NCBI RefSeq assembly: GCF_000374165.1
Contig: NZ_KB893730.1
Location: forward strand, 1-63,139
Reading direction: 5' to 3'
Source: Parafrankia elaeagni
GTDB taxonomy: Bacteria > Actinomycetota > Actinomycetes > Frankiales > Frankiaceae
DNA: 63,139 bases
Below are positions 16,936 through 24,150 of the stretch, piece by piece; within the stretch, counting starts at the first letter, position 1; each line of letters starts with the position of its first letter. Both the position numbers and the translations under genes were made by a program. The notes under the pieces are model-generated. The model ran no database searches. It had not been told where the DNA came from and worked only from the letters and a program-made list of their open reading frames with translations.

Positions 16936-17285
16936 CAGGGGCTCTCCTTGGAAGCTGGACCCTTCTCCGGGTCAGGGGCTGTCAGGGTGCGGGCCGCCTC
17001 GGCGAGGGCCGCCGCGGTCAGGCGCAGGTCGAAGTCGGTGATCTCGTAGTACTTCATGGCCTTGCCGTCGTCGGAGAGCTCGAGGCTGCCGACGACCAGG
17101 CCGGCGCTTTCCAGGCGCTGCAGGTGCATGTGCAGCAGGGGGCGACTGACCCCGATCTCGCGGGCCAGGTGACTCACGTAGTCCCGCCCGCCGGCCAGCG
17201 TCGCGACGATGCGCACCCGCAGTGGGTTGGCCAGCGCCGCCAGGATCGTGACCAGCTCATCGCCGGTCGGCCGGTCTACCGTCAT
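16935..17285 (-). CDS. ArsR-type winged-helix regulator
   Basis: 116 residues. The winged HTH reads ILAALANPLRVRIVATLAGG, YVSHLAREIGVSRPLLHMHL and RLESAGLVVGSLELSDDGKA. No metal-binding Cys set is seen, so it is an ArsR-like protein with a non-metal effector. First gene of the operon with the membrane protein and quinone oxidoreductase. Three CATGACGG boxes flank its start codon, one overlapping the ATG, which suggests autoregulation. Confidence 0.88.
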   Translation of the reverse strand: MTVDRPTGDELVTILAALANPLRVRIVATLAGGRDYVSHLAREIGVSRPLLHMHLQRLESAGLVVGSLELSDDGKAMKYYEITDFDLRLTAAALAEAARTLTAPDPEKGPASKESP

Positions 17286-17341
17286 GGCCCTCCGTCATGT
17301 GTAAGAAGTTTCTGACAGGTGAAACCGTAGCATGACGGAGG
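17279..17341. promoter_or_regulatory. Three-box operator at the regulator start
   Basis: CATGACGG (read on the minus strand) occurs at 17286-17279, across the ATG of the regulator, and at 17299-17292; the plus-strand copy is at 17331-17338. The outer pair extends to an 11-bp perfect inverted repeat (CCTCCGTCATG at 17289-17299 and CATGACGGAGG at 17331-17341) 31 bp apart. The spacing of the two same-direction boxes is 13 bp. The layout fits binding of a dimeric regulator, most likely the product of the gene it precedes. Confidence 0.6.
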
Positions 17342-17539
17342 AAGATGCGGAAGGGCGCGGGAACATACGGTCATGGGCTCCAGCCCGGCCGGAACGGGAG
17401 AACCCCGCGCGTCAGCGCGTCAGCCGCGTTCTGGCGGGCCAGCGGACCCGCAGGCGGCCAGCGGGCACCTCTCTGCCTCTGCCGGCCCGCCGCCCGGGCC
17501 CGCTTACCGTCACCGCTGACATCCGGCCATGGACCCGGC

Positions 17540-18583
17540 TCAGCGCTTCGACCCGGCCGCCCCGGTTGCCCCAGCCGGCTCGTCAAGCTCGTCGGGCTCG
17601 CTCGGCGTCGCCCCATCCGCATCGCCGTCATCGCTCGTTGCCTGGGCGGTCGCTGCATCCGGTGTCTCCGGCGAAGCCTCGCTGGAGGCCTCGCCGGATG
17701 CTTCCTGCGATGTCTCGCGGGATCCGGTCTCGCGGGATCCGGACTCGTCCTCATCCTCGTCCGGTGAGCGCACGACCTCTCCGTCGCGGATCTCGCCCCG
17801 CCAGGAGCCGGTGGCCTCTCCGCGGAGCATGACGAAACGGCGGAAATGTTTGAGATCCAGCCGGGCTCGTCGCCCACCGGCGCGCCACAGGTTGCCCGTC
17901 TTCTCCATGAATCCGCTGGGGTAGTACTCCATGGCCAGGAGCACGCGCGTCAGGTCGTCGGCGATCGGATGGAAGGTGATAGCACCGTTGACCGAGCCCT
18001 TCGCTCCTTCGGAGGTCCAGACGATTCTGCGGTCGGGGACCTGTTCGGTCACCTTCGCCTGCCAGGTGCGCCGTGACTTGAAGACCTTGACCCGCCAGTT
18101 CTGCTCGGTCTCGCTTTTCGTCTCGACCCCCTGGACGCCCTTCATGAACTTGGCGAACTCCGGGTACTGGGTCCACTGGTCATAGGCGACGGAAACGGGA
18201 ACACCGACGTCGACCGCCTCCTCGATGTTCGTCGCCTTGGCCGGGCCGCCCTTCTTACCGCCGCCCTTGCCCTTGGCGCCACCGAGGGCCCCTTTGACCT
18301 TGTCCTTGATGTTTGCCATGGCCGTCCCGGCCGCCGCCTTCAGCGGGGACTGGCCCTCGGCCAGCTTCCCGGCGCCTCTGGCGAGCGACGTGATCTGCCC
18401 GCCGGACTCGCTGAGATCGTTGAGCTTGCCCTCGCCGGAGGTGAGCCGCTCGCTGAGCTGCCCGATCAGCCGGCTGCCGCCCGCCTTCGCCAGATCTCCG
18501 GCCTCGTCGGCGAGCCTTTTGGTCGCCGGATTGTGCTTAAGGACGTCGATGAGGCCTTTCGGGTGCTCCGCTGTCTGTGTCAT
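17540..18583 (-). CDS. SRPBCC (polyketide cyclase/START-like) protein of the gvp cluster
   Basis: 347 residues. Residues 115-250 form the SRPBCC fold: TNIEEAVDVGVPVSVAYDQW, YPEFAKFMKGVQGVETKSET and RIVWTSEGAKGSVNGAITFH. The N-terminal 110 residues are helical and Lys/Gly-rich; the C-terminal 70 are acidic and repetitive (ETGSRETSQEASGEASSEAS). SRPBCC proteins are regular members of actinobacterial gas vesicle clusters but their role is unknown. It is the last gene of the operon; its ATG overlaps the stop of the preceding gene (ATGA at 18580-18583). Confidence 0.85.
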   Translation of the reverse strand: MTQTAEHPKGLIDVLKHNPATKRLADEAGDLAKAGGSRLIGQLSERLTSGEGKLNDLSESGGQITSLARGAGKLAEGQSPLKAAAGTAMANIKDKVKGALGGAKGKGGGKKGGPAKATNIEEAVDVGVPVSVAYDQWTQYPEFAKFMKGVQGVETKSETEQNWRVKVFKSRRTWQAKVTEQVPDRRIVWTSEGAKGSVNGAITFHPIADDLTRVLLAMEYYPSGFMEKTGNLWRAGGRRARLDLKHFRRFVMLRGEATGSWRGEIRDGEVVRSPDEDEDESGSRETGSRETSQEASGEASSEASPETPDAATAQATSDDGDADGATPSEPDELDEPAGATGAAGSKR

Positions 18584-19227
18584 CGCGAGCCTCCACTGCT
18601 CGATGGCTGCGCCAGCTGCTCGAGCGGGCCGCGACGTGCCTCCCGGCGCCGTCCGGCGGACCTGCCCGGGACCTGGCGTCCGGCGGCGGAGCCGGTCCCG
18701 CTCCCGTTCCCGCCCCCGTCCTCGTCGTCCGCGTCGCGTTCGTCCGCGTCGCGTTCGTCGGTGTCGCGCTGATCGGTGTCTCGCTGATCGGTCGCCTGGT
18801 CCGTGTCCGTCCGGCCCTGCCCGCTGCGATCACTGCGGATGCCGGACACGGCCGAGCCGAGAACTGATCCGACAGCCTCCCCGGCCGTCCCGGCGCCCTC
18901 CTTGACGGTCTTCGTCGAGTCACCCAGTGCCGCCGTCAGGCGTTCGGTGCGTTCCGCCAGTGACTGGGAGAGCCGATCGAGCTGGCTCTCGTACACCGCC
19001 ACCGCGGCGCGCCTGCCGGCTTCCGTCGCCGGGCCCCTGATCTGACTGATCAACTGGCCGCCCTCCTCGGAGTGCAGCAGCCGCACCACCTGGTCCCGCA
19101 GGACGTCCTTCGCGTGGAAATTGCGGCCGGAAACCCACAGCCCCAGGCTGATGGCAGCCTTGCCCTTCTTCGTCCGACCGAGGACATAGCCTCCCATGAG
19201 CGCCAGGGCGCATTTGATGTTGCTCAT
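18580..19227 (-). CDS. Gas-vesicle-linked membrane protein with acidic repeat tail
   Basis: 215 residues. N-terminus MSNIKCALALMGGYVLGRTK gives one short membrane-like segment, as in small proteins found in actinobacterial gvp clusters that databases sometimes call primase-like. Residues 25-120 are helical (ISQIRGPATEAGRRAAVAVY). The tail is a Asp/Arg repeat with units QRDTDQRDTDERDADERDAD, encoded by near-repeats at 18718-18800. AAGGA precedes the ATG. The ATG overlaps the gvpF/L stop (TGATG at 19227). Function unknown. Confidence 0.75.
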   Translation of the reverse strand: MSNIKCALALMGGYVLGRTKKGKAAISLGLWVSGRNFHAKDVLRDQVVRLLHSEEGGQLISQIRGPATEAGRRAAVAVYESQLDRLSQSLAERTERLTAALGDSTKTVKEGAGTAGEAVGSVLGSAVSGIRSDRSGQGRTDTDQATDQRDTDQRDTDERDADERDADDEDGGGNGSGTGSAAGRQVPGRSAGRRREARRGPLEQLAQPSSSGGSR

Positions 19228-20192
19228 CAGAATTCCTTTCTCTGTCCGAGGTTCCCGCCGCGGCGGCCTGTCGCAGATCGATCCGCCGTGCGACCCCAGC
19301 CCCACCGGCCCGACCCGTCGAACGAGTCGCCAGAGGTGCCGCCCGGCGCCTCGCCGAAGGAGCTGCCAAAGGAATCGCCAAAGGAATCGCCAGAGGAGCG
19401 GTCGGCGGATCCGCTGAAGGAGTCGCCGCCGGGGTCGGCGTCGTGGGGATCGGTGAGCACGCGGGCCGGGAACTCGACGAAGTCGACCGCGGGCAGCGGT
19501 CCCACGTACTCGACGGTGAGGGACGGATGGGTCGCCCGGATCCGGTCCACGGCGGCGTCGAAGTCGTCCAGTGCGTCGGCGGGAACGAGGAACGCCCAGC
19601 TCAGGGCGGGATCCTCCGGCCCGCCATGATGCCGTCGCGGCCGGTCCGCGCGTGCCAGCGGGCGCAGCTCGTCGAGGATCTCCTCCGCCTGTTCCGTGCG
19701 GCGCGCGGTGACGAGCTCCGCGATCCGCTGCCCCAGCTCGATTCGGCCGTCCAGATCCGCCGGGGGCGGGGCGTGAGCCAGCGATGTGCCGGCCACCGCC
19801 TCGGCGAGCTCGGTCTGCTCCGCCTCCTCGACGTCCAGGTGCAGCTCGACCAGACCGTCGATCGCGTCCAGGCGTTCGGGAAGGCTGTCCCGGACCGGGT
19901 CGAGCACCTCGGCCCGGACGGCGCCGTCGTCCGGCGCGACCGTGCCCAGCCGCACCGGCAGCACCGGGCCGTCGGCGAGCAGCCGCTGGAGGATCTCCAG
20001 GTGCCGGACGGCCTCCTGCTCCCCGAGCTCGCCGATGTCGTCCGTTGCGCTGACGACCGCGGCGAGCGGCCCGGAGCGCACCAGCCGCAGCGGGGCGCGG
20101 GGATGGCCGATGCCGAGCGCGGCGTTCGCACCCTGCGCGGGGTCCGGGAGGGGATGGCCGGCTCGGACGATTCCGTAGAGCACGACAGGCAT
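19227..20192 (-). CDS. gvpF: GvpF/GvpL family gas vesicle protein
   Basis: 321 residues. The family signature YGIVRAGHPLP at the start, then VRSGPLAAVVSATDDI, HLEILQRLLADGPVLPVRLG and later SWAFLVPADALDDFDAAVDR mark a GvpF/L protein, which caps or nucleates gas vesicle assembly. The last 85 residues are a Ser/Gly/Asp/Phe tail with SGDSFGDSFGSSFGE repeats that family members lack. ATG 20192 has GGAGGGG eight bases before it; a GTG at 20201 also exists, overlapping the gvpA stop. It lies after gvpA and before the acidic-tail protein. I use gvpF only for position after gvpA; F and L cannot be told apart here. Confidence 0.88.
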   Translation of the reverse strand: MPVVLYGIVRAGHPLPDPAQGANAALGIGHPRAPLRLVRSGPLAAVVSATDDIGELGEQEAVRHLEILQRLLADGPVLPVRLGTVAPDDGAVRAEVLDPVRDSLPERLDAIDGLVELHLDVEEAEQTELAEAVAGTSLAHAPPPADLDGRIELGQRIAELVTARRTEQAEEILDELRPLARADRPRRHHGGPEDPALSWAFLVPADALDDFDAAVDRIRATHPSLTVEYVGPLPAVDFVEFPARVLTDPHDADPGGDSFSGSADRSSGDSFGDSFGSSFGEAPGGTSGDSFDGSGRWGWGRTADRSATGRRGGNLGQRKEF

Positions 20193-20197
20193 GGGGC

Positions 20198-20647
20198 TCA
20201 CCCCTCCCGGCCGCCGCGGCGCTCCGCCGGCGCGGTCCGCCCGTCGGGCCGGCCGCGCCCGTTGTACGCGGCGGCGGCGGCCCCGGCGTCGGACGGCGAT
20301 CCGCGCAGTACCTCGGCGACGTCCTCAGCGGTGTCCCGGAGCCCGCCCAGGGCACCCTTGACCCGGTGCCGGCTCGTGCCGTCGGTGACTTCGCGCATCA
20401 GCCCCGGCAGCCCCGCCACCTGTTCCTTGGGCTGGATGTCCAACCGGTTCACGGCTTCGGCGAACCGGAGGTAGGTGTCGACACTGGCGATCACGATGCG
20501 TGCGTCGATCGTCAGAATCTCGATGCCCACGAGGGCGACGCGTACATAGGCGTCGATGACGATGCCCTTGTCGAGGACGACGTCGAGGACGTCGGCCAGG
20601 CCGCTCGGCCTGGGCGCCCGTCCCATGGGATAGCTGGCGACGGTCAT
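20198..20647 (-). CDS. gvpA: Gas vesicle structural protein GvpA
   Basis: 149 residues. Residues 15-75 carry the GvpA core: [40 protein letters not shown] and [15 protein letters not shown]. This is the main shell-forming fold. The C-terminus after 80 is an extra tail, as in other actinobacterial GvpA proteins. The gene is unusual in being late in the operon, after gvpK; in many clusters gvpA comes first or second and is the most strongly expressed. ATGA overlap with gvpK at 20644. No separate promoter or gap is seen before it, so its high dosage would depend on translation rate. Confidence 0.9.
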   Translation of the reverse strand: MTVASYPMGRAPRPSGLADVLDVVLDKGIVIDAYVRVALVGIEILTIDARIVIASVDTYLRFAEAVNRLDIQPKEQVAGLPGLMREVTDGTSRHRVKGALGGLRDTAEDVAEVLRGSPSDAGAAAAAYNGRGRPDGRTAPAERRGGREG

Positions 20648-21186
20648 GGCGGTGTCCTCGCCTCCTCCCGGAGGCCCGGCCTCCGAGTGCTTGCCCTGGG
20701 CTCGCCCGCCTCCGGGCCGGCTGATCGCGCTCTGACGTCGCCCCTGCCTGCCCGCTCCTGGCGGGAGATGCCCCGGTTGTCCGGCCGTTCGACCGGGTTG
20801 TCCGGCCGTGCGCGCGCCGTGGAGCCGGGCGGCCAGGGTGTGGCGGCCCGCGGGCCGGCCCGGCTGTCGTCAGTGGCCCGGCTGTCGTCAGCGGCCAGGA
20901 TCCGGCCGGCGCGCGCGACGGCGGCCTCGGCATCCTGGGCCGACAGACCCAGCGACTCCCGGACCTGCACCAGGCTGGCGCGGATCTCCAGCAGTGCCCG
21001 CCCGAGGTCGTCGATCTGCGCGGCGGTCAGCCCGCCGCCCTCCATCCGGCGGATGGCCTGGCGTTCCAGCACCTCGCGCAGCAGCTCCAGGACCACCACC
21101 ACGAGCTGGCCGAGCCCGCGCCCCACGTCATCGGGGTCCGCGTCGAGCCGCAGGCGCCGGCCGTCATCGCGCCTGGCGGTCGTCAT
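20644..21186 (-). CDS. gvpK: Gas vesicle protein GvpK
   Basis: 180 residues. Residues 8-85 show the GvpK family: [40 protein letters not shown] and [20 protein letters not shown]. The rest is an Arg/Pro/Asp-rich tail without recognised fold. The role of GvpK is not settled; it is needed for vesicle formation in several species. Its ATG lies four bases inside the end of the upstream gvpS-like gene and its stop overlaps the gvpA start, consistent with a fixed-ratio operon. Confidence 0.9.
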   Translation of the reverse strand: MTTARRDDGRRLRLDADPDDVGRGLGQLVVVVLELLREVLERQAIRRMEGGGLTAAQIDDLGRALLEIRASLVQVRESLGLSAQDAEAAVARAGRILAADDSRATDDSRAGPRAATPWPPGSTARARPDNPVERPDNRGISRQERAGRGDVRARSAGPEAGEPRASTRRPGLREEARTPP

Positions 21187-21518
21187 GGCCGGACCTCGCC
21201 GCTTCCTTCGCTGCTTCCTTCGATGGCGGTCTGGACGCCGACCAGCAGCAGGCGGAGATCGACGCGCAGCAGGTCCACCCCGGCGAGGGCGACGACCACG
21301 TCACCACTGACGACCGCGCCGGTGTCGACCAACCTGTCCAGCAGGTCCGCGAGCGGCTGCGCCGAACTGCGGGCGGATCGCCGCCCCGGCGGGCTCCCCG
21401 GCCGCGACCGGGCCGGCCGCGACCGGGCACCGGCGCCACCGCCCGGGTAACCGCCACCGCCCAGGTAATCGCTGCCGCCCCGGTACCGCGGCGTCGGGAC
21501 GAATCGCTGATCAGCCAC
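21183..21518 (-). CDS. GvpS-like protein of the GvpA/J/M/S group
   Basis: 111 residues from GTG 21518 (an alternative GTG lies at 21545). Residues 45-105: PLADLLDRLVDTGAVVSGDV, VVALAGVDLLRVDLRLLLVG. This is the short GvpA-superfamily fold in the variant called GvpS in Streptomyces clusters, a minor structural protein. The N-terminus is a Gly/Tyr/Arg stretch with YRGGSDYLGGGGYPGGGAG. Order, size and the V-x-L-A-G-V-D-L-L motif favour GvpS over GvpJ, but the label is by similarity only. Starts within the end of the gvpL/F gene. Confidence 0.8.
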   Translation of the reverse strand: MADQRFVPTPRYRGGSDYLGGGGYPGGGAGARSRPARSRPGSPPGRRSARSSAQPLADLLDRLVDTGAVVSGDVVVALAGVDLLRVDLRLLLVGVQTAIEGSSEGSGEVRP

Positions 21519-22758
21519 TCTCCTCACCTGGTCCGATCTGGTCACCTGGTCCGGGCCGGGGCGCTGAAGCAGGTAGGGCGGAACCCGTCCCGTGGACGGA
21601 GTCGACCTGCCCGTTCCCGCCCAGCGTCAGGTGGACGAAGGAGTAGGGCGGCCACGGCCCCGAAACCGCGCAGAGATACCCGGCCTCCTCCAGGGGCGGA
21701 CCCAGCCGTTCAGTGGCCTCGAGGAACCGCTCCTCCTCGTCGCGTTCGACGAGGTAGGCACCGTCGAAGACCCGGTCCGGCCGGCCGGGGCGACGGGCCG
21801 CGTCACGCGCATGGGCGGACAGCTCCCGATGTGTCCGCTCGATGAGCCGGGCCGCCTCGTCGCGCCGTCGCTCCTCCTCGTGCAGCTCGTCCCGGCGGGC
21901 CGCGAGGTAGGCGGTGCCCGCCCCCGCACCAGCGGTGCCCCCCGCCGCGGCCGCCGCGGTCGTCCCGTCAGCCCCCGCTGTGGGCACGGCAGCCGTCGAC
22001 GCCTCGGCCTCACCCGCTGTGTCGATTCGGAAACCCCACTCGCGCGCGCCATGAAGCGCGTCGAGCGCACGCGGCAGCTCCTGGTCAGGATCGTCAAGCA
22101 CGGCGGCCGCCTCGTCCTCGCCGGGGAGCACAGTCCCGAACCGGAGCGGCAGGACGCCCGCGCGATCCTGCAGCTCCCGCAGGACCTGATCGTGGCCGCG
22201 GGCCAGGGCCGCGAGACGTCCGGTCTCCGACAGATCCTCCTCGACGTCCCGCAGCAGGCCCGGATCGATGGCTGAGACCACGAGCGAGATACCACCGCGC
22301 GTGACGGTTTGGACGCCTGTTCCCTCAGCGAGGCCGGGCAGGCCCGCAACCTCGGTGTCGGAGCGGACGATCCCGTAGGCGTAGAGCACTCGCGCCTGCT
22401 CGATGCCCCCGGGCGACCGGCCGTCGCGGCCGTCGCGGCCGGCTGGCCCGGCATCGCGGTCGGTCGCCGCGGGGCCACCGCGACCAGCCCGGTGATGTTC
22501 CCGGCGTTCCGGCGCCGGCTGGCGGGCCGGGGGGCCCGGGTCCGATCGGTGTTCCCGGACTTCCGGTGCCGGTGGCAGGGGCCACGTCGTCGAGCCCCGC
22601 CCATCGCAGGCGGCTCTGGTTATCTCCTGCGCCAGGAGCTGGGCCAGTTGCGCGCGCGCGACCTCGCGGGCTTCGGTCACGGCTTCGGCCATGACGCCGG
22701 GCGCGAGCCGGGTGGCCAGCTCGTCGAGCCCGCTGAAGTCAGCGTCCGCCGGGGCCAC
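21511..22758 (-). CDS. gvpL: GvpL/GvpF family protein with N-terminal extension
   Basis: 415 residues. The family core begins late, at about residue 130, with RVLYAYGIVRSDTEV, then ISLVVSAIDPGLLRD, LQDRAGVLPLRFGTVLPG and the C-terminal PPYSFVHLTLG. The first 130 residues include an alpha-helical LATRLAPGVMAEAVTEAREV segment and a disordered Arg/Pro/Gly linker; they do not match GvpG as I know it. GGAGG is seven bases before the GTG at 22758, so the start lies 20 bases inside gvpJ. A second GvpF/L copy is at 19227, so the cluster has two. Confidence 0.83.
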   Translation of the reverse strand: MAPADADFSGLDELATRLAPGVMAEAVTEAREVARAQLAQLLAQEITRAACDGRGSTTWPLPPAPEVREHRSDPGPPARQPAPERREHHRAGRGGPAATDRDAGPAGRDGRDGRSPGGIEQARVLYAYGIVRSDTEVAGLPGLAEGTGVQTVTRGGISLVVSAIDPGLLRDVEEDLSETGRLAALARGHDQVLRELQDRAGVLPLRFGTVLPGEDEAAAVLDDPDQELPRALDALHGAREWGFRIDTAGEAEASTAAVPTAGADGTTAAAAAGGTAGAGAGTAYLAARRDELHEEERRRDEAARLIERTHRELSAHARDAARRPGRPDRVFDGAYLVERDEEERFLEATERLGPPLEEAGYLCAVSGPWPPYSFVHLTLGGNGQVDSVHGTGSALPASAPRPGPGDQIGPGEESG

Positions 22759-23326
22759 CGCCACGCCTCCGTCCGTCCTGCCTTGGTCCGTCCTGCCTTC
22801 GTGCGTCACGCCCACGTTCCGAGTCCTGGACCCAGAACGGCCGCGGCCCGTCGCGGCGGAGGCCTGCTTCCGTCGGAAGGGCCGCCTCGGCGGGAATGCC
22901 AGTGGGGGGATTCGCCCGGGATTCGACCGCAACCTCGTCCCGGTACGGGAGGCCTTCCCGTACCGAGCTTTCGAGCGTGGCGAGCCGCGCACGGAGTTCC
23001 TGGTTCTCCATGTGGAGCGCCTGCATGGTCTCGTCCCGCAGTTCCCGCTCCTGCTCCCGCTGCAGCGACTGTGCCTCGCGGCTGTAGAACGGATCCGTGG
23101 TCCACCAGTCGAGGCCCATTTCGCGTGCGGTGTCGGCCGATGCGATGAAAAGGCGCAGTTTGAGTGTGAGCAGCTCGACGTCGAGGACACTGATGACGAC
23201 GTCTCCGACGATCACAACTCCCTTGTCGAGAACTCTCTCCAGCACGTCGGCGAGAGAGTCCGAGTGCGACCCGCTCAGCGCGCGCAGCCGCGGGGGCCCT
23301 GCGAGAGATCCGCGATCGACCGTCAT
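22739..23326 (-). CDS. gvpJ: Gas vesicle protein GvpJ
   Basis: 195 residues. The GvpA-fold core at 18-75: SLADVLERVLDKGVVIVGDV, ISVLDVELLTLKLRLFIASA, then GLDWWTTDPF. The G-[IL]-D-W-W motif after the fold is a GvpJ marker, separating it from GvpA. After it comes a coiled coil (SLQREQERELRDETMQALHM) and an Arg-rich tail. A minor tip protein of the vesicle. ATG 23326 has GGAAG ten bases upstream; the open frame reaches 23431 but the extension lacks family sequence. 102 bp separate it from gvpO, the only real gap in the operon. Confidence 0.88.
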   Translation of the reverse strand: MTVDRGSLAGPPRLRALSGSHSDSLADVLERVLDKGVVIVGDVVISVLDVELLTLKLRLFIASADTAREMGLDWWTTDPFYSREAQSLQREQERELRDETMQALHMENQELRARLATLESSVREGLPYRDEVAVESRANPPTGIPAEAALPTEAGLRRDGPRPFWVQDSERGRDARRQDGPRQDGRRRGGGPGGR

Positions 23327-23427
23327 GATGCACGTTCTTCCAGCTGTCTGCCGTGCTCCGGATACCTGCGGTGCCGCCCGGCGGCGGTGGCCCCTGGCAG
23401 CCGCGCTGAGCGCTCGGAGATCAGGGC

Positions 23428-23733
23428 TCAATCGGTGGAGCCGCGCACGAATCTCCGCAACCGCTCATAGCCGACCAGGAAGCCCTGCTCGTCGACGTCG
23501 AGCCGGTAGGTGGCGAGCACGCTGGTTGTCGACGGGATGCGTTCCAGCTCGGTGAGGTCCACCAGCAACGACCATCCCGCGTCCGTCCGGCGTGCCCCGG
23601 TGACCCGTTCGGGAGCCTGGCCCACCAGATCCCCGAACTCCGCGAGCGAGCGACTGACAATGGTGCCGAGTCCGTCGTGTCCACTTATCTGGTGCGTCCG
23701 CTCGCCCTCGTCCGCCGAGTCGTCGCGTGGCAT
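23428..23733 (-). CDS. gvpO: Gas vesicle protein GvpO
   Basis: 101 residues. The family runs IVSRSLAEFGDLVGQAPERV, GARRTDAGWSLLVDLTELER, IPSTTSVLATYRLDVDEQGF and LVGYERLRRFVRG. GvpO proteins are small and needed for vesicle formation in haloarchaea, and open most actinobacterial clusters, as here. ATG 23733 and the ATG 13 codons upstream (23772) are both possible; neither has a strong ribosome site. The promoter should lie in the 417 bp shared with the ferritin-like gene. Confidence 0.85.
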   Translation of the reverse strand: MPRDDSADEGERTHQISGHDGLGTIVSRSLAEFGDLVGQAPERVTGARRTDAGWSLLVDLTELERIPSTTSVLATYRLDVDEQGFLVGYERLRRFVRGSTD

Positions 23734-24150
23734 GACACCCACCGGGTGATATGTCGGCCGTCCCGGGCTCATGGCGGCGGTCCGACGACAATGTGGCGCC
23801 CTCCCCCTGCCCGACCGAACCTGCCGCAAACCCTCTGTCCGGCCTGCGCAGAGCCGCCGCCCTCCCCCGGGACGGTCGGTGTTTGACGGCGTCTGGCGAC
23901 GGAACGAGTCAGAGGGCGGGGGAGCAGACACCCCGCAGCATCAGCGAGCAGTCGGCCGTGCACGGAGGTTCTGCGCGGAGGCGCCTCATGGCGTTTTTAT
24001 GCGCGGGCGTGTCCCAGGTGAGGCCGGCACATTGTGACGTCATCAGCTGATCGTGATGTCCCCAGCGCACGTGGCTGGCGAGGGACCGCGACGCCAGCGG
24101 ACCCGCTCAGGCAGCAGCCCGCACAATCAGTGGACCGGGGAGCCGGACTT
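23734..24150. promoter_or_regulatory. Divergent promoter region gvpO / ferritin-like gene
   Basis: No gene found. Two palindromes adjoin: TGACGTCA at 24035-24042 and ATCAGCTGAT at 24042-24051, about 100 bp before the ferritin-like ATG. A T-run GCGTTTTTATGCGCGG lies at 23991-24005. It is the only sizeable promoter-like space between the gvp operon and the + strand genes, so it may coordinate both. Confidence 0.5.

Noticed and set aside
22739-23190. Start of gvpL/F at 23190 (559 codons)
   Set aside because: It would overlap gvpJ by 450 bases; the GTG at 22758 has a ribosome site at normal distance.
23326-23427. N-terminal extension of GvpJ to 23431
   Set aside because: The added residues are Arg/Ala-rich and unlike GvpJ; the ATG at 23326 fits the family start.
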